Below are positions 1-8,481 of a stretch of DNA of 64,000 nt, piece by piece (within the stretch, counting starts at the first letter, position 1; every line of letters starts with the position of its first letter). The stretch is from Planctomycetota bacterium. Lineage in GTDB: Bacteria; Planctomycetota; Phycisphaerae; UBA1845. The stretch is from positions 1 to 64,000 of the forward strand of contig JAKQDH010000179.1 in NCBI GenBank assembly GCA_029558835.1, in the 5' to 3' direction. Both the position numbers and the translations under genes were made by a program. Under the pieces are notes generated by a model. That model had not been told where the DNA came from. It saw only the letters and a list, made by a program, of their open reading frames with translations, and searched no databases.

Positions 1-883
1 AACGCCGCGGTCGCGGCGGCCGTCCCCAGACGCACTCGGCACCACGCCGCCCGGTCGGCAGACGGTGCGGTTGCCACCACCGCTCAAGCCGCGCCAGCAG
101 CCGGTCCCACAACACCCCCGCCGCGCGGGCCACGTCCACGAACACTCGCCGCCCGTGTTCCACCACCCGCGCTCCGGCTTTCAGTACCGTCTGTTGCACA
201 CGCTTCAGGTCCCACCCGCAGCCGGACGCATCTTCCAACTCTCCGCGCAGCATCCCCGCCAAGTTGAACGCCAGCAGCTTCAGCAGCAGGCCGGCTTCGT
301 TGGCGGCGAACGATCCGGCGGACAAGCCATTGCCGAGCGCCCCGTTGAACTCGCCCAGCCGATCCTCGAACGTCCCGCGCCGGCGGTAGTGCTCCAGCAG
401 TTCCCAGCCGCTACGCTGCTCGAGGCGCCAGTTGGTCACCAGGAAGAAGTAGTGCGGGAACAGTTCGCGCAGCCCCGTTTTGGGGTCCAGCAGGTCGATC
501 ACCACCAGCACCACCCGGTAGGGCCGCGTCCATTCGGCGGCTTGGTACGACCCCAACTCCACGGCGAACTCGTCGCCCTCCTGCAGCGGCCGGCCCGGCG
601 GACGCTTCAGATACGGCTCGGCCCACGCGTCGAGCACGGCATGGTTGCGGATGCGGCCCACGAAGCGTGCCCCTTCGTCGTCGACCACGTCCAGCAGGCG
701 TCTGGTCACCGGGCCCGCGTCGATCCGCACGTCCAGATGTGTTGCCAGTTGGCGACTCTGCCGCAACGCTCCCCGCACGAAGCGCGCCGCCCCCTCGGCC
801 GAACTGCTGTTGCCCCGCCGCAGGATCGCATGCACGAAGCCCTCGCCCAGTCGCGGCGCGTCGTAGTCGCCCGCCGCGCGGCC
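1..883 (-). pseudogene. IS1380-type transposase, N-terminally truncated, runs off left edge
   Basis: On the minus strand a frame stays open from a TAA at 884-886 down to the window edge, about 294 codons. It reads as the C-terminal part of an IS1380-family DDE transposase. Near plus position 390 it contains LLEHYRRRGTFEDRLGEFN, matching the Y-(2)-R-(3)-E signature of IS4/IS1380 enzymes, and then LLLKLLAFNLAGMLRGEL. The family is about 430-450 residues long, so the first ~150 residues, including early catalytic aspartates, are missing. The stop at 884-886 and repeat DNA replace them. The product would be inactive. The stop of the frame lies left of the window, so the outer end of the element is not visible. 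Confidence 0.75.
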
Positions 884-948
884 TTACTTTCTCAGCGGTA
901 GCAATTGTCAGAGTTGACCCCCAACCGACCCCAAATCCTGTACGGCGC

Positions 949-1052
949 CGAGGGTGGGTGCCATGCCTACCCGCGACAGCAGTCGCGGGTAAGCATGGTC
1001 CGGCCACGGATCGCATGCCCACCCCCACCTGCGGTGGGTGAGGGCACGGCAC
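949..1052. repeat. Dispersed repeat family A, copy 1
   Basis: This copy has two hairpins: CCCGCGACAGCAGTCGCGGG at about 971-990, and a second one built from GCCCACCCCCACC and GGTGGGTGAGGGC near 1017-1045. It is flanked by GGTGCCATGCC-like ends. Near-identical modules recur at 24525-24620 and 31971-32060, with half copies at 18038-18085 and 61401-61428. It lies exactly between the broken transposase and the next gene. Confidence 0.7.
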
Positions 1053-1087
1053 CCGCCCGGAACGCGTACCCGGCTGAAGCCCGCGTG

Positions 1088-1720
1088 CTAGGACGCTACT
1101 TGCAGGGCGGCGTGAGTCGGGAGCTTCACGACCGGGGTGGGCTGCGGTTGTGGCTTCTCACGCGGGGGGGCGGGGTCGGTCAGTTCCGCCGGGGCGTGGG
1201 CGACGGCCCGTCGCCAGGCGGTTCGCTCCGCCCGAGTGAGCAGGTCACGGAGGCGGGGGCGGGCCTTCTCCGCGCGGGAGCGACCGGTGGCGGGTAGAGT
1301 CCGGCCTGCGTCGCAGAGCCCCGCGTCGAGCAGACGGGTAAGCACGTTGAACAGCACGGCCCCCATCTCGGGGGTGACCTTGCCCAGGCGGACTTCGCGG
1401 TAGAGGCGGTCGAGGGCTTCGCCGACCGCGCGCCGGGTGGTGAGCTTGCGGAGATAGCCGTCGGGCAAACGCGCCAGCCGGTTGCGACCGCGGCCGGCGG
1501 CGAGTTTGCTGCGCCGCTGCTCGCAGACGACGGGATCATGGAAGATGCAGGTTTCGGTGCCGGGGCGGGCCTTGCCGCGGCAGCGCCGGCCGGACTTCGT
1601 CACGACGCAGCAGCGGGTGTCATAGGGCAAGCGCTTGACGCGGACCGGCGCCGCCGGATCGGCCGATGCATCCTTGGTATTGTTTGCAGCCAGTTGGCAG
1701 AGAACTTCCCAGAGCAGCAT
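1088..1720 (-). CDS. Hypothetical protein with Cys/His zinc-binding-like motif
   Basis: A 210-residue protein with no function I can assign. Residues about 36-62 hold a Cys/His cluster, CCVVTKSGRRC followed by a CIFHDP motif ten residues on (spacing roughly C-x8-C-x10-C-x2-H), which could bind one zinc ion. The middle is helical and basic (GRNRLARLPDGYLRKL). The C-terminus is proline-rich. No signal peptide or membrane segment is seen. The ATG at 1720 is the only good start near the motif. It stands alone between repeat A and a long non-coding stretch. I have the impression that proteins of this layout occur in planctomycetes, but that is memory, not a search. Confidence 0.6.
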   Translation of the reverse strand: MLLWEVLCQLAANNTKDASADPAAPVRVKRLPYDTRCCVVTKSGRRCRGKARPGTETCIFHDPVVCEQRRSKLAAGRGRNRLARLPDGYLRKLTTRRAVGEALDRLYREVRLGKVTPEMGAVLFNVLTRLLDAGLCDAGRTLPATGRSRAEKARPRLRDLLTRAERTAWRRAVAHAPAELTDPAPPREKPQPQPTPVVKLPTHAALQVAS

Positions 1721-2283
1721 GGTCCCACCGTCCTTTCCGCGACACTACCGGCAACCCCAAACGATGTCGCGCCGACGGTCGTCCCTGCCGCGCCGGCCGA
1801 GATGTAACTTCCGCTACGTGAGCTGGCGTAGACCTCCATGTCCTCGGCCTGGAGCCCAGAGGCCCGGGCCGAGCCGCACCGTGCCGATGTTTCGATACCC
1901 GCTCCACCGGGATCGGGATCGCGCCGAACATGATTGTAAGGCCGCGCGGCACGGCGCCAAGGATGCAGCGGCACCGACGCGGGCCGGCGGCTGGCACTGC
2001 ACCCAGGAGCCAGGTGCCTGCGCGGCGGCACCTGGGAACATGGGGACGCGCCACGCTGGATTTTCGGTCGTCGGCGTAACGTCTTTCTACGCTTATGGTT
2101 GGGACGAGGTCAGGAAGAAACTCACAGGCCGGCGGGGTCGGTCCGCGCGTGGTTGAGCGGGTCTGCACCGGGCAGTGCTGCCGGCGAGTTGAGGAGGGTG
2201 AAGGCGGTATGTCGGGGCGGGGACCAGGCGTCTTTTCAGGGAATGGCGGTTGGCCCTGCCCTACGCGCTTCGCCAGTAGACGC
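1721..2283. other. Non-coding stretch with one hairpin
   Basis: No convincing gene. A 9-bp stem, CCAGGTGCC/GGCACCTGG with an 8-nt loop, lies at 2010-2035. It could end transcription of the minus-strand surface-protein gene whose stop is at 2284, but it has no T-run on either strand. Short open frames here look like chance frames of GC-rich DNA. Confidence 0.4.
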
Positions 2284-5200
2284 TTACGGAGTCCTATGCG
2301 TTTGCCGAACCGGGTCAACCTGTGTCAGGTTGAGCGGCGCGGCGTCTTCATTCCCCTGGGCCTCATCCGCCGGGCTGGTCAGTTCCGGTGGCGGGGCCAG
2401 CGGGTCGTAGCGGATGACGCCCACTTGCAGACCGGCACCGGTCAGGGTCGTGCCGGCCGCCTCCACTTGATTGCCGCCACTGAACGTCAGTATCTTCAGG
2501 GTGACGCCCAGCAGCGCCGCGGGCTCACTGACCATCAGCGGCTGACCCTGGGCATCGTACGTGTTGCACACTTCGCTGGCCAGTCCGTCGATGCGCGCGT
2601 AGCCCTTATTGGTCTGCAGGTTAGTGCGCAGGAAGTGGTTGGGGCCGTCGTACAGTCTTAACAGTTGCTGGTCCCACAACGTGATGCACCGGTGGGTCCC
2701 GGAGAACTTGACTTCGTTCGAGTTCCAGATGTCGAAGTTTGCCTTCGTCGTGGCCCAGCCGTCGGTGTCCTGGCGCAGGTCGATGCGCAACGGCAGCAAC
2801 GTCAGGTCGGTATCCACCTGCACCGTGCGGGTGACGCCGTTAAGCGCGTCGGCCCCCACGGCGAAGAAGTCCAGCAGCAGCAGGTCCGCGCAGAAGTCAT
2901 ACTCCGTTCCATCCAGGTACAACTCCCCGGGCGTCCCCAGTGCCTGTCCCTCCTGATCGGCATGTGCCATGAACGCATAAGCGCCATACTCCCAGGCCGC
3001 GGACTTGGCGTAATTGACGATGAGTGCATCCCCCTTCAGGTGGTTCCAGTGGACCTCGTCGCCCTCGGCATTGACCACCCAGGCCACCACGAATCCGCGC
3101 ATTACGCGGTCGTTCGTGCCGTCGGTGGCCGGTCGCCCCGGCTGCAACGGGTTGGTGGTCGGGTCGAGGACCCTGAACGGCGCCAGCCCCTTCGGCATGC
3201 CCGAGGACACCGCCCAGTAGCACGGCTCATTCGCGGTCAGCCCGATTTGGCTGCCGATGCGGTTGTAGCCCAGGTGGGCTCGCTCCGGCGGGTTGGCGGC
3301 CAGCGGTGGATCTCCCTGCACGAGGAAGGTCTGCACGATGACGCCGCTGGGCCCATCGTTCGTAAGAGCCACGAACGTATCCTGAATGAGCTGACCGGCC
3401 GCGTTCCACCGCACCTCCACCTTCGGGTAGATGAGCAGGCTGCCCTTCTGGGCGGCATCCACGCGACCGGCCGCCGTGATCGTAATCGTGGCCGAGCACT
3501 GACCCGCGTGCCCACAGGCATCCGTAGCCGTCCACGTCACCAGCGTCGAACTCTCGAACGGGAACCCCTCCGGCGGGGCGTTGTTGACGACGGTCACGTC
3601 CGGGTCGCACGCATCATGGGCCGTCGCGCCGTTGAGCCACTCGAGTACCAGAGGGTGGTCGGGCGCTCCCCAGCCCAGCGTGACGTCATCCGGGCACGTA
3701 AGGGTCGGCGGGAGCGTATCCGCAATCGTGAAGCTCGCGGGCGCTGAAGTGGCGAGCCCGCAGGCATCCGTGGCCGTGAAGGTCACCGTCGCCGCTCCAG
3801 TGGCGGCGCACTCATCCGACAGCCCGGTGAAGTCATGGCTCCAGGCAACCGCGCTGCACGCTTCGTTGACCGTGGCACCGCCGTGGTCGCCGAGCCAGGC
3901 GTTCAACTGGGCGCTGTTGCCGGTCCCATCGCACTCGACCGTGAGATTCGCCGGTGGCGACACCAGCGCCGGCGCAATGCGATCCGCAATCGTGAAGGTG
4001 GCCGTCGTGGCTGCGGTGTGACCGCAGGCGTCCGTCGCGGTGAAGGTTACGGTGGCCGAGCCGCTTGCCCCGCAGTCCTCAACAACCGTGTCGAAGTCGT
4101 TGCTCCAGGCTACCGCTCCGCAGTTGTCGGTCGCCACCGCGCCGCCGGCGCCGGTCAGCCAAGCCTGCAACTGACTCAGATTGCCCGCGCCGTCGCATTC
4201 TACCGTGAGGTTGCCGGCCGCGGTCACGATCTGCGGCGGCAGGTTGTCGATGATCGTAAATGCCGCGCTCGTGGTGGCGGTGTATCCACAGGCGTCGGTG
4301 GCCGTGAACGTTACCGTCGTGGCGCCCGTCGCGCCGCAGCCGTCGGAGAGGGTCGCGAAGTCGTGGCTCCAGGTCACGCTGCTGCATGCATCCGCCGCCA
4401 CCGCGCCGCCGTGGCTGTCCAGCCAGGTGGTCAATGCGGCGGGATTGCCCGTTCCGTCGCATTCGACCGTCAGATCGGATGCGGGCGTGGTAATGGTCGG
4501 CGGCGTGTTGTCGACGATGCTGAACGTGGCCGTCGCACCCGTGGTATGTCCGCAGCCGTCGTTCGCGGTGAACGCGACCGTGGTTGCGCCCGTCGCCCCG
4601 CAGCCGTCGGAAAGGGTCGTGTAGCTGTTGCTCCAGGTGACCGCGCCGCAGGTGTCCTCGGCCGCGGCCCCACCCTGGGTGGCCAGCCAGTTCTGCAACT
4701 GGGCTGCGTTGCCGCTGCCGTCGCACTCGACCGTCAGGTCGTCGGCCGACGCAGTGAGGCTGGGTGACTGGGTGTCACTGACGGTCACCGACGCCTGGCA
4801 GGCGGCATTGCCGCCGCGGCCGTCGGTTACCGTCAGATACACCGTACAGGCCACGTTGCACGCTCCGCCGGTACTGGTGGTCAACAGCGGGTCGGGCGCC
4901 TCGGGGTCGTCGAAACCACCGCCCGGGCAGTTGGTGGACCAGGCGAAGCTCACTTGATCCTGCGGGTCCGGGTCGAACGAATCGAGGCCGTCGAGGGTCA
5001 GCGTGGTGACCCCGCCTTGGCACTCGGCGGCGTACGCGCCGCCCGCCGAGCACGTCGGCGCCAGGTTCCCCACGAGTTCCACGTACGTCTCGCAGATGTT
5101 GCCCGCTCCGTCCGTGACGCGCACGGTCCCGTGTCCGTCCTGGCCCGGATTGGCCAAGTCCACCCGGTAGGTGGCCTGCCCGTCGCCGGGAGTGAACGAC

Positions 5201-6693
5201 GTGCTCACCGCGAGGTTCACGGCGTCGTCCGTGAGCTGGATGAAGAAGATGCCCGTGTCGCGGTCGATGATGCCGTTGCCGTTGAGGTCTTCGCCTGTTT
5301 GCAGCAAACCGTCGCCGTTGAGGTCCTCGCTGGGGGTGTCGTCGGTGGCCGTACAGGTGAAGTACGGCGGCGGGCCTTCGTGCTCCGTGCACGCACAGTC
5401 CGGCGGCCAGGGATCGCCGTGCGGGTTGATGAACCTAAACAGCGCCCCGCCCGGGTAAAGGTACGAGTCATACAGGTTGAACCCGTACACGGTGATGCCG
5501 TGTCCCTGCGGGGCCCAGGTGTTGTGAACGCCCTCGCCGAGCAGCAGTCGTGCCACCGACAGCTCGGTGCCGGCGATCGGCGTGAAATCGCCGGCCGCGA
5601 CGGGCACGCCGTCCAGCGTCAGGATGCCCACGTCGTCGTTGTGGGCGACGATGGTCAGCCCGTGTTCGAGGAACTGGGCACCGCCTACCGTGGAGAACGT
5701 GTAGCTCGACTGGTACTGCGCCGCCGGGATCATGTTCCCCAGCGACGGGTCCCCGACGGGGTAGCCGCCCGAGCTGCCCCGGTTGGCCATGAACTGCGTG
5801 ACGAAGATCGGCTTGTCCGCCGCAAACACGTGGTCGCCCGCGATCCGCGGCGTGTAGTAAAAGGCGCCGCGATTCAGCGTTACACACGACGCCCCGTCCA
5901 GGGTCACGTGCGTGGCATTCTCCGAGGCAATGATCTTGTAGTGTACGCCCAGGCTCGTCTCCGGAATGTTGGCCACCGGAATCTCCATGCCCCAGGACTG
6001 CACCGGCGGCGCCACCTCGAAAAGATGGTCACACTGGCTCCCATCATACCGCACGCAGACGTTGCCATTGACCACGCCGATGGGGCGGTCCGCCGTGATG
6101 ATCGTCCCCGTGGCGTCCGTGCCGGGCTGCTTCATGTAGCCCAGCCCGCGGTGCAGGGTCACGTTGTACGCGGTCGCCCCCGGCGGCCTGACGGTCACGT
6201 GCGTGTTGTCATAGGCGGCGAAGAAGACGAACTCGGGGAACCCGTCCCAGTGCGTGGTCACGATGTACTCCGTCCCCATCGTGTCCACCGGCAGCGCTAC
6301 GGCCGCGTCGGACGTGTACTCCCGCAGGTTCACCTGGTAGCAGACGAACTCGTCTCCCGTCAGGCTCCAGGCGTGCACCGCGTTGTTACGCACCACACCG
6401 TCGGTCCAGTTCGGCACCGTCGTCGGCAGGTTGACGATGGTGATGTCGCCGGGCACCAGGTTAACGGTCTGCGCGAAGCTCGGCGTGTTGACGGGATACT
6501 CGATGCGCACCGTGGTGGGCTCGGGCGCGCTGAGGTGCAACTGGGTGATCCATGCCCCCCCGTAGTTGGGCATGAACGCCATGAAGAACTCGGTGCCCAG
6601 GTTGTCGATCGACTGCCCGGCGGCCGACCCACCCCAGACACCCAGCAGCCCGACGGCCAACCCTTGCCGCAGCATGTGACTGAACGGTCGCAT
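2284..6693 (-). CDS. Secreted IgGFc-binding-domain / HYR-repeat surface protein
   Basis: A 1,469-residue exported protein. Residues 1-26 form a signal peptide (GLAVGLLGVWGGSAAG then QS). Residues ~30-430 resemble the IgGFc-binding N-terminal domain of bacterial adhesin-like proteins. Around 462-487 two EF-hand-like loops (DLNGDGLLQTGEDLNGNGI) suggest calcium binding. A PKD-like stretch covers ~550-640. About five HYR-like repeats of ~88-90 residues follow (~645-1090), each with a LTVECDG...CGATGATTVTFTA core. A unique domain occupies ~1075-1469. No C-terminal anchor is visible, so it is either released or held non-covalently. The role is probably surface adhesion. A TTGACA promoter lies ~310 nt upstream. 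The start is supported by the signal peptide. Confidence 0.85.
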   Translation of the reverse strand: MRPFSHMLRQGLAVGLLGVWGGSAAGQSIDNLGTEFFMAFMPNYGGAWITQLHLSAPEPTTVRIEYPVNTPSFAQTVNLVPGDITIVNLPTTVPNWTDGVVRNNAVHAWSLTGDEFVCYQVNLREYTSDAAVALPVDTMGTEYIVTTHWDGFPEFVFFAAYDNTHVTVRPPGATAYNVTLHRGLGYMKQPGTDATGTIITADRPIGVVNGNVCVRYDGSQCDHLFEVAPPVQSWGMEIPVANIPETSLGVHYKIIASENATHVTLDGASCVTLNRGAFYYTPRIAGDHVFAADKPIFVTQFMANRGSSGGYPVGDPSLGNMIPAAQYQSSYTFSTVGGAQFLEHGLTIVAHNDDVGILTLDGVPVAAGDFTPIAGTELSVARLLLGEGVHNTWAPQGHGITVYGFNLYDSYLYPGGALFRFINPHGDPWPPDCACTEHEGPPPYFTCTATDDTPSEDLNGDGLLQTGEDLNGNGIIDRDTGIFFIQLTDDAVNLAVSTSFTPGDGQATYRVDLANPGQDGHGTVRVTDGAGNICETYVELVGNLAPTCSAGGAYAAECQGGVTTLTLDGLDSFDPDPQDQVSFAWSTNCPGGGFDDPEAPDPLLTTSTGGACNVACTVYLTVTDGRGGNAACQASVTVSDTQSPSLTASADDLTVECDGSGNAAQLQNWLATQGGAAAEDTCGAVTWSNSYTTLSDGCGATGATTVAFTANDGCGHTTGATATFSIVDNTPPTITTPASDLTVECDGTGNPAALTTWLDSHGGAVAADACSSVTWSHDFATLSDGCGATGATTVTFTATDACGYTATTSAAFTIIDNLPPQIVTAAGNLTVECDGAGNLSQLQAWLTGAGGAVATDNCGAVAWSNDFDTVVEDCGASGSATVTFTATDACGHTAATTATFTIADRIAPALVSPPANLTVECDGTGNSAQLNAWLGDHGGATVNEACSAVAWSHDFTGLSDECAATGAATVTFTATDACGLATSAPASFTIADTLPPTLTCPDDVTLGWGAPDHPLVLEWLNGATAHDACDPDVTVVNNAPPEGFPFESSTLVTWTATDACGHAGQCSATITITAAGRVDAAQKGSLLIYPKVEVRWNAAGQLIQDTFVALTNDGPSGVIVQTFLVQGDPPLAANPPERAHLGYNRIGSQIGLTANEPCYWAVSSGMPKGLAPFRVLDPTTNPLQPGRPATDGTNDRVMRGFVVAWVVNAEGDEVHWNHLKGDALIVNYAKSAAWEYGAYAFMAHADQEGQALGTPGELYLDGTEYDFCADLLLLDFFAVGADALNGVTRTVQVDTDLTLLPLRIDLRQDTDGWATTKANFDIWNSNEVKFSGTHRCITLWDQQLLRLYDGPNHFLRTNLQTNKGYARIDGLASEVCNTYDAQGQPLMVSEPAALLGVTLKILTFSGGNQVEAAGTTLTGAGLQVGVIRYDPLAPPPELTSPADEAQGNEDAAPLNLTQVDPVRQTHRTP

Positions 6694-7001
6694 GACTACC
6701 CCTCCTCGCCGCCCGTCGGCGGACCCCTTCCGTTCTCAACGCAGGCGTCCTTGCCTGTCCCGTCCCGGCCGACCCGCGCCTACCCCGACGGCGAGCCCAC
6801 TGGAAGAATGTCCTTGGCGCGCGCCGCCGCCCTGCGGGGCGCAACACCCACTGGCTTGCGCCCGCGAGAGCATTCTCCTGGGCTGCCCGGAGCGCGGGGC
6901 AGCCTATGCAGCGTCCTTGCTGGGTCGCGGGCTGGTGCCTCCACCCCACTCCGTTGGCGACATGTAAGTTGTTAGCCAAACTCCGATAACCTAGCTTCCT
7001 A
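6694..7001 (-). other. Long 5' leader of the surface-protein gene
   Basis: About 310 nt lie between the likely promoter and the ATG at 6693. I see no coding sequence and no recognisable riboswitch. The GC-rich part (about 6880-6910) could fold. Confidence 0.35.
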
Positions 7002-7030
7002 ATTTATCGGAACTTAACGCTGTCTGTCAA
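7002..7030 (-). promoter_or_regulatory. Sigma-70-type promoter for the IgGFc-binding protein
   Basis: On the minus strand, TTGACA (7030-7025) is followed after 16 nt by GATAAA (7008-7003), or after 17 nt by ATAAAT. The -10 region overlaps an inverted repeat CCGATAA...TTATCGG (6983-7010), which could be an operator. Confidence 0.5.
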
Positions 7031-7121
7031 GGTGGGATTATCAGACCAAGTGCCAAACCGCTAGCCTACGCACGCTCCACCCGGTGGCCGACCACGCCGG
7101 GTCGGCGGGGCCCGCCGGCCT

Positions 7122-8267
7122 TCACGCCCAGACGCCCGGGATAGGCCTGCGACAAATCGGGCACCGGCCGTGGCGTAAGTTATTGCTGAGAATCTTGAAC
7201 CCCAAACGCTCGACGACGACCGTCTTGCAGCCGTCGCAGTAGGTGTTGGTGTCCCTGTGCGGGGCGATGTTCGAGGTGTACACGTGGCGGAGCCCGGCCT
7301 CGCGGGCTACCGCACAGGCCGACTCCAGCGTGGGCACCGCCGTTCGGGGCAGGTCGGTCAGCTTGTAGAGGGGCACGAAACGGGCGAAGTGCAACGGTAC
7401 GTCCTTGCCCAGTTCCGCGTGGACCCAGCGCGCCAGGGCTGAAACGTCTTCCATGCGGTCGTTGTAGGTGGGCACGACGAGATTGATGATCTCCAGCCAG
7501 CAGCGCGTCCGCTCGTGCAGCGTCTTGATGGCCGTCAGCACGGGATCGAGGCGCGCGCCGCAGACCTCCTGGTAGAACCCATCGTCAAAGCCCTTCAGCG
7601 TGATGGCGAAGGCGTCGGCGTACCTGGCCAGCTCGAGCAGCGGTTCCGGATGCACGAAGGCGGACGTGCCGACGACGATCTTGATCCCGGTTTCCTTCGC
7701 CTGAACGGCGATGTCACGGGCGTATTCGAGGAAGGCGATCGGCTCGGTGTAGGTGAAGCCGATGATGTCGAGCTTGTGCTTGCGGGCGGCCGCGACCGCC
7801 TCGCGCGGCGAGAGCTCGAACGTTTTGAGCTGGTCCGGGCGTTCCTGGGCCTGCTGCCAGTTCTGGCAGTAGAGGCAGCCCAGGTTGCAGCCGCCGCAAC
7901 TGATGGTGAGCATGCGCGCCCCGGGGCGGAAGTGGTTGATGGGCAGCTTCTCGATCGGGTCGACCTGGACGATGCACGGGTTGCCGTATCCGAGGGCGTA
8001 GTGCACGCCGCCGCGATTGATGCGGGCTCGGCAGCGGCCGACCTCGCCGTCGTGGAGGACGCAGGCGTGCGGACAGACGCCGCAGGCGACGCTGCCGTCG
8101 GGGAAGGCCTCGAAGTGATCGACGCGGCGCGTCGGCTTGCTGGTGGCAGGGGTCGCGACCGCGGCTGCCTGGGCCCACGTGGCCCGCTTACCCAGCAGGC
8201 ATGCCCTGGTCACGCCGTACCCCAGCGCGGACAGAAACGCGCGTCGATTCAGCCCTTCATGGCTCAT
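7122..8267 (-). CDS. amrS: AmmeMemoRadiSam-type radical SAM enzyme with twin-arginine leader
   Basis: A 381-residue radical SAM protein. The cluster-binding motif is CGGCNLGCLYCQNW (C-x3-C-x2-C, around residues 118-130). It is preceded by a Cys cluster (CGVCPHACVLHDGEVGRC) and followed by YTEPIAFLEYA, as in the AmrS/PflA-like family. The C-terminus adds a four-Cys zinc-ribbon-like segment (YCDGCKT...CPICRRP). The N-terminus reads MSHEGLNRRAFLSALGYG, a twin-arginine-type leader. The reaction of AmrS is not established. The usual partners Memo and AMMECR1 are not adjacent. I chose the ATG at 8267 because it gives the RR leader; 85 residues further upstream would be repeat DNA translated by chance. 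Confidence 0.85.
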   Translation of the reverse strand: MSHEGLNRRAFLSALGYGVTRACLLGKRATWAQAAAVATPATSKPTRRVDHFEAFPDGSVACGVCPHACVLHDGEVGRCRARINRGGVHYALGYGNPCIVQVDPIEKLPINHFRPGARMLTISCGGCNLGCLYCQNWQQAQERPDQLKTFELSPREAVAAARKHKLDIIGFTYTEPIAFLEYARDIAVQAKETGIKIVVGTSAFVHPEPLLELARYADAFAITLKGFDDGFYQEVCGARLDPVLTAIKTLHERTRCWLEIINLVVPTYNDRMEDVSALARWVHAELGKDVPLHFARFVPLYKLTDLPRTAVPTLESACAVAREAGLRHVYTSNIAPHRDTNTYCDGCKTVVVERLGFKILSNNLRHGRCPICRRPIPGVWA

Positions 8268-8369
8268 CGTGTCGTCTCGCCGAGTCACGACGCCCGCCGA
8301 TCCGCCCCGGTGGTCGCTGGGGTGCGACGACACGCCTCCACAGCATGGGGAGCCCGACACACGGAACGC

Positions 8370-8467
8370 GGTGGCATGGCCAAGCGCAGCGCCGCCGTGC
8401 CTCTTCACGCGTCCCAGGCTACTGTCTCCACCAGCGTGCCGGCGCCTTCGGCTTGGGCGTGCCACCC
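8370..8467. repeat. Composite repeat B/E, copy 1
   Basis: Module B (8370-8401) starts GGTGGCATGGCC and carries an inverted GGCATGG/GCGTGCC pair. Module E (8436-8467) is built around GCCTTCGGCTTGGGCGTGCC and ends GCCACCC. The outer ends, GGTGGCA and TGCCACC, are inverted with respect to each other. Same arrangement at 17384-17484 (inverted) and 35072-35175. Confidence 0.75.
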
Positions 8468-8481
8468 GCCGGGGCCGTGGT

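Noticed and set aside
2010-2035. Terminator after the surface-protein gene
   Set aside because: Good stem but 250 nt from the stop and no T-run; recorded only as a hairpin.
4954-6975. 673-codon plus-strand frame opposite the surface-protein gene
   Set aside because: It mirrors the codon pattern of the minus-strand gene, has Arg/His/Val-rich composition without domains, and the minus frame has signal peptide and repeats.
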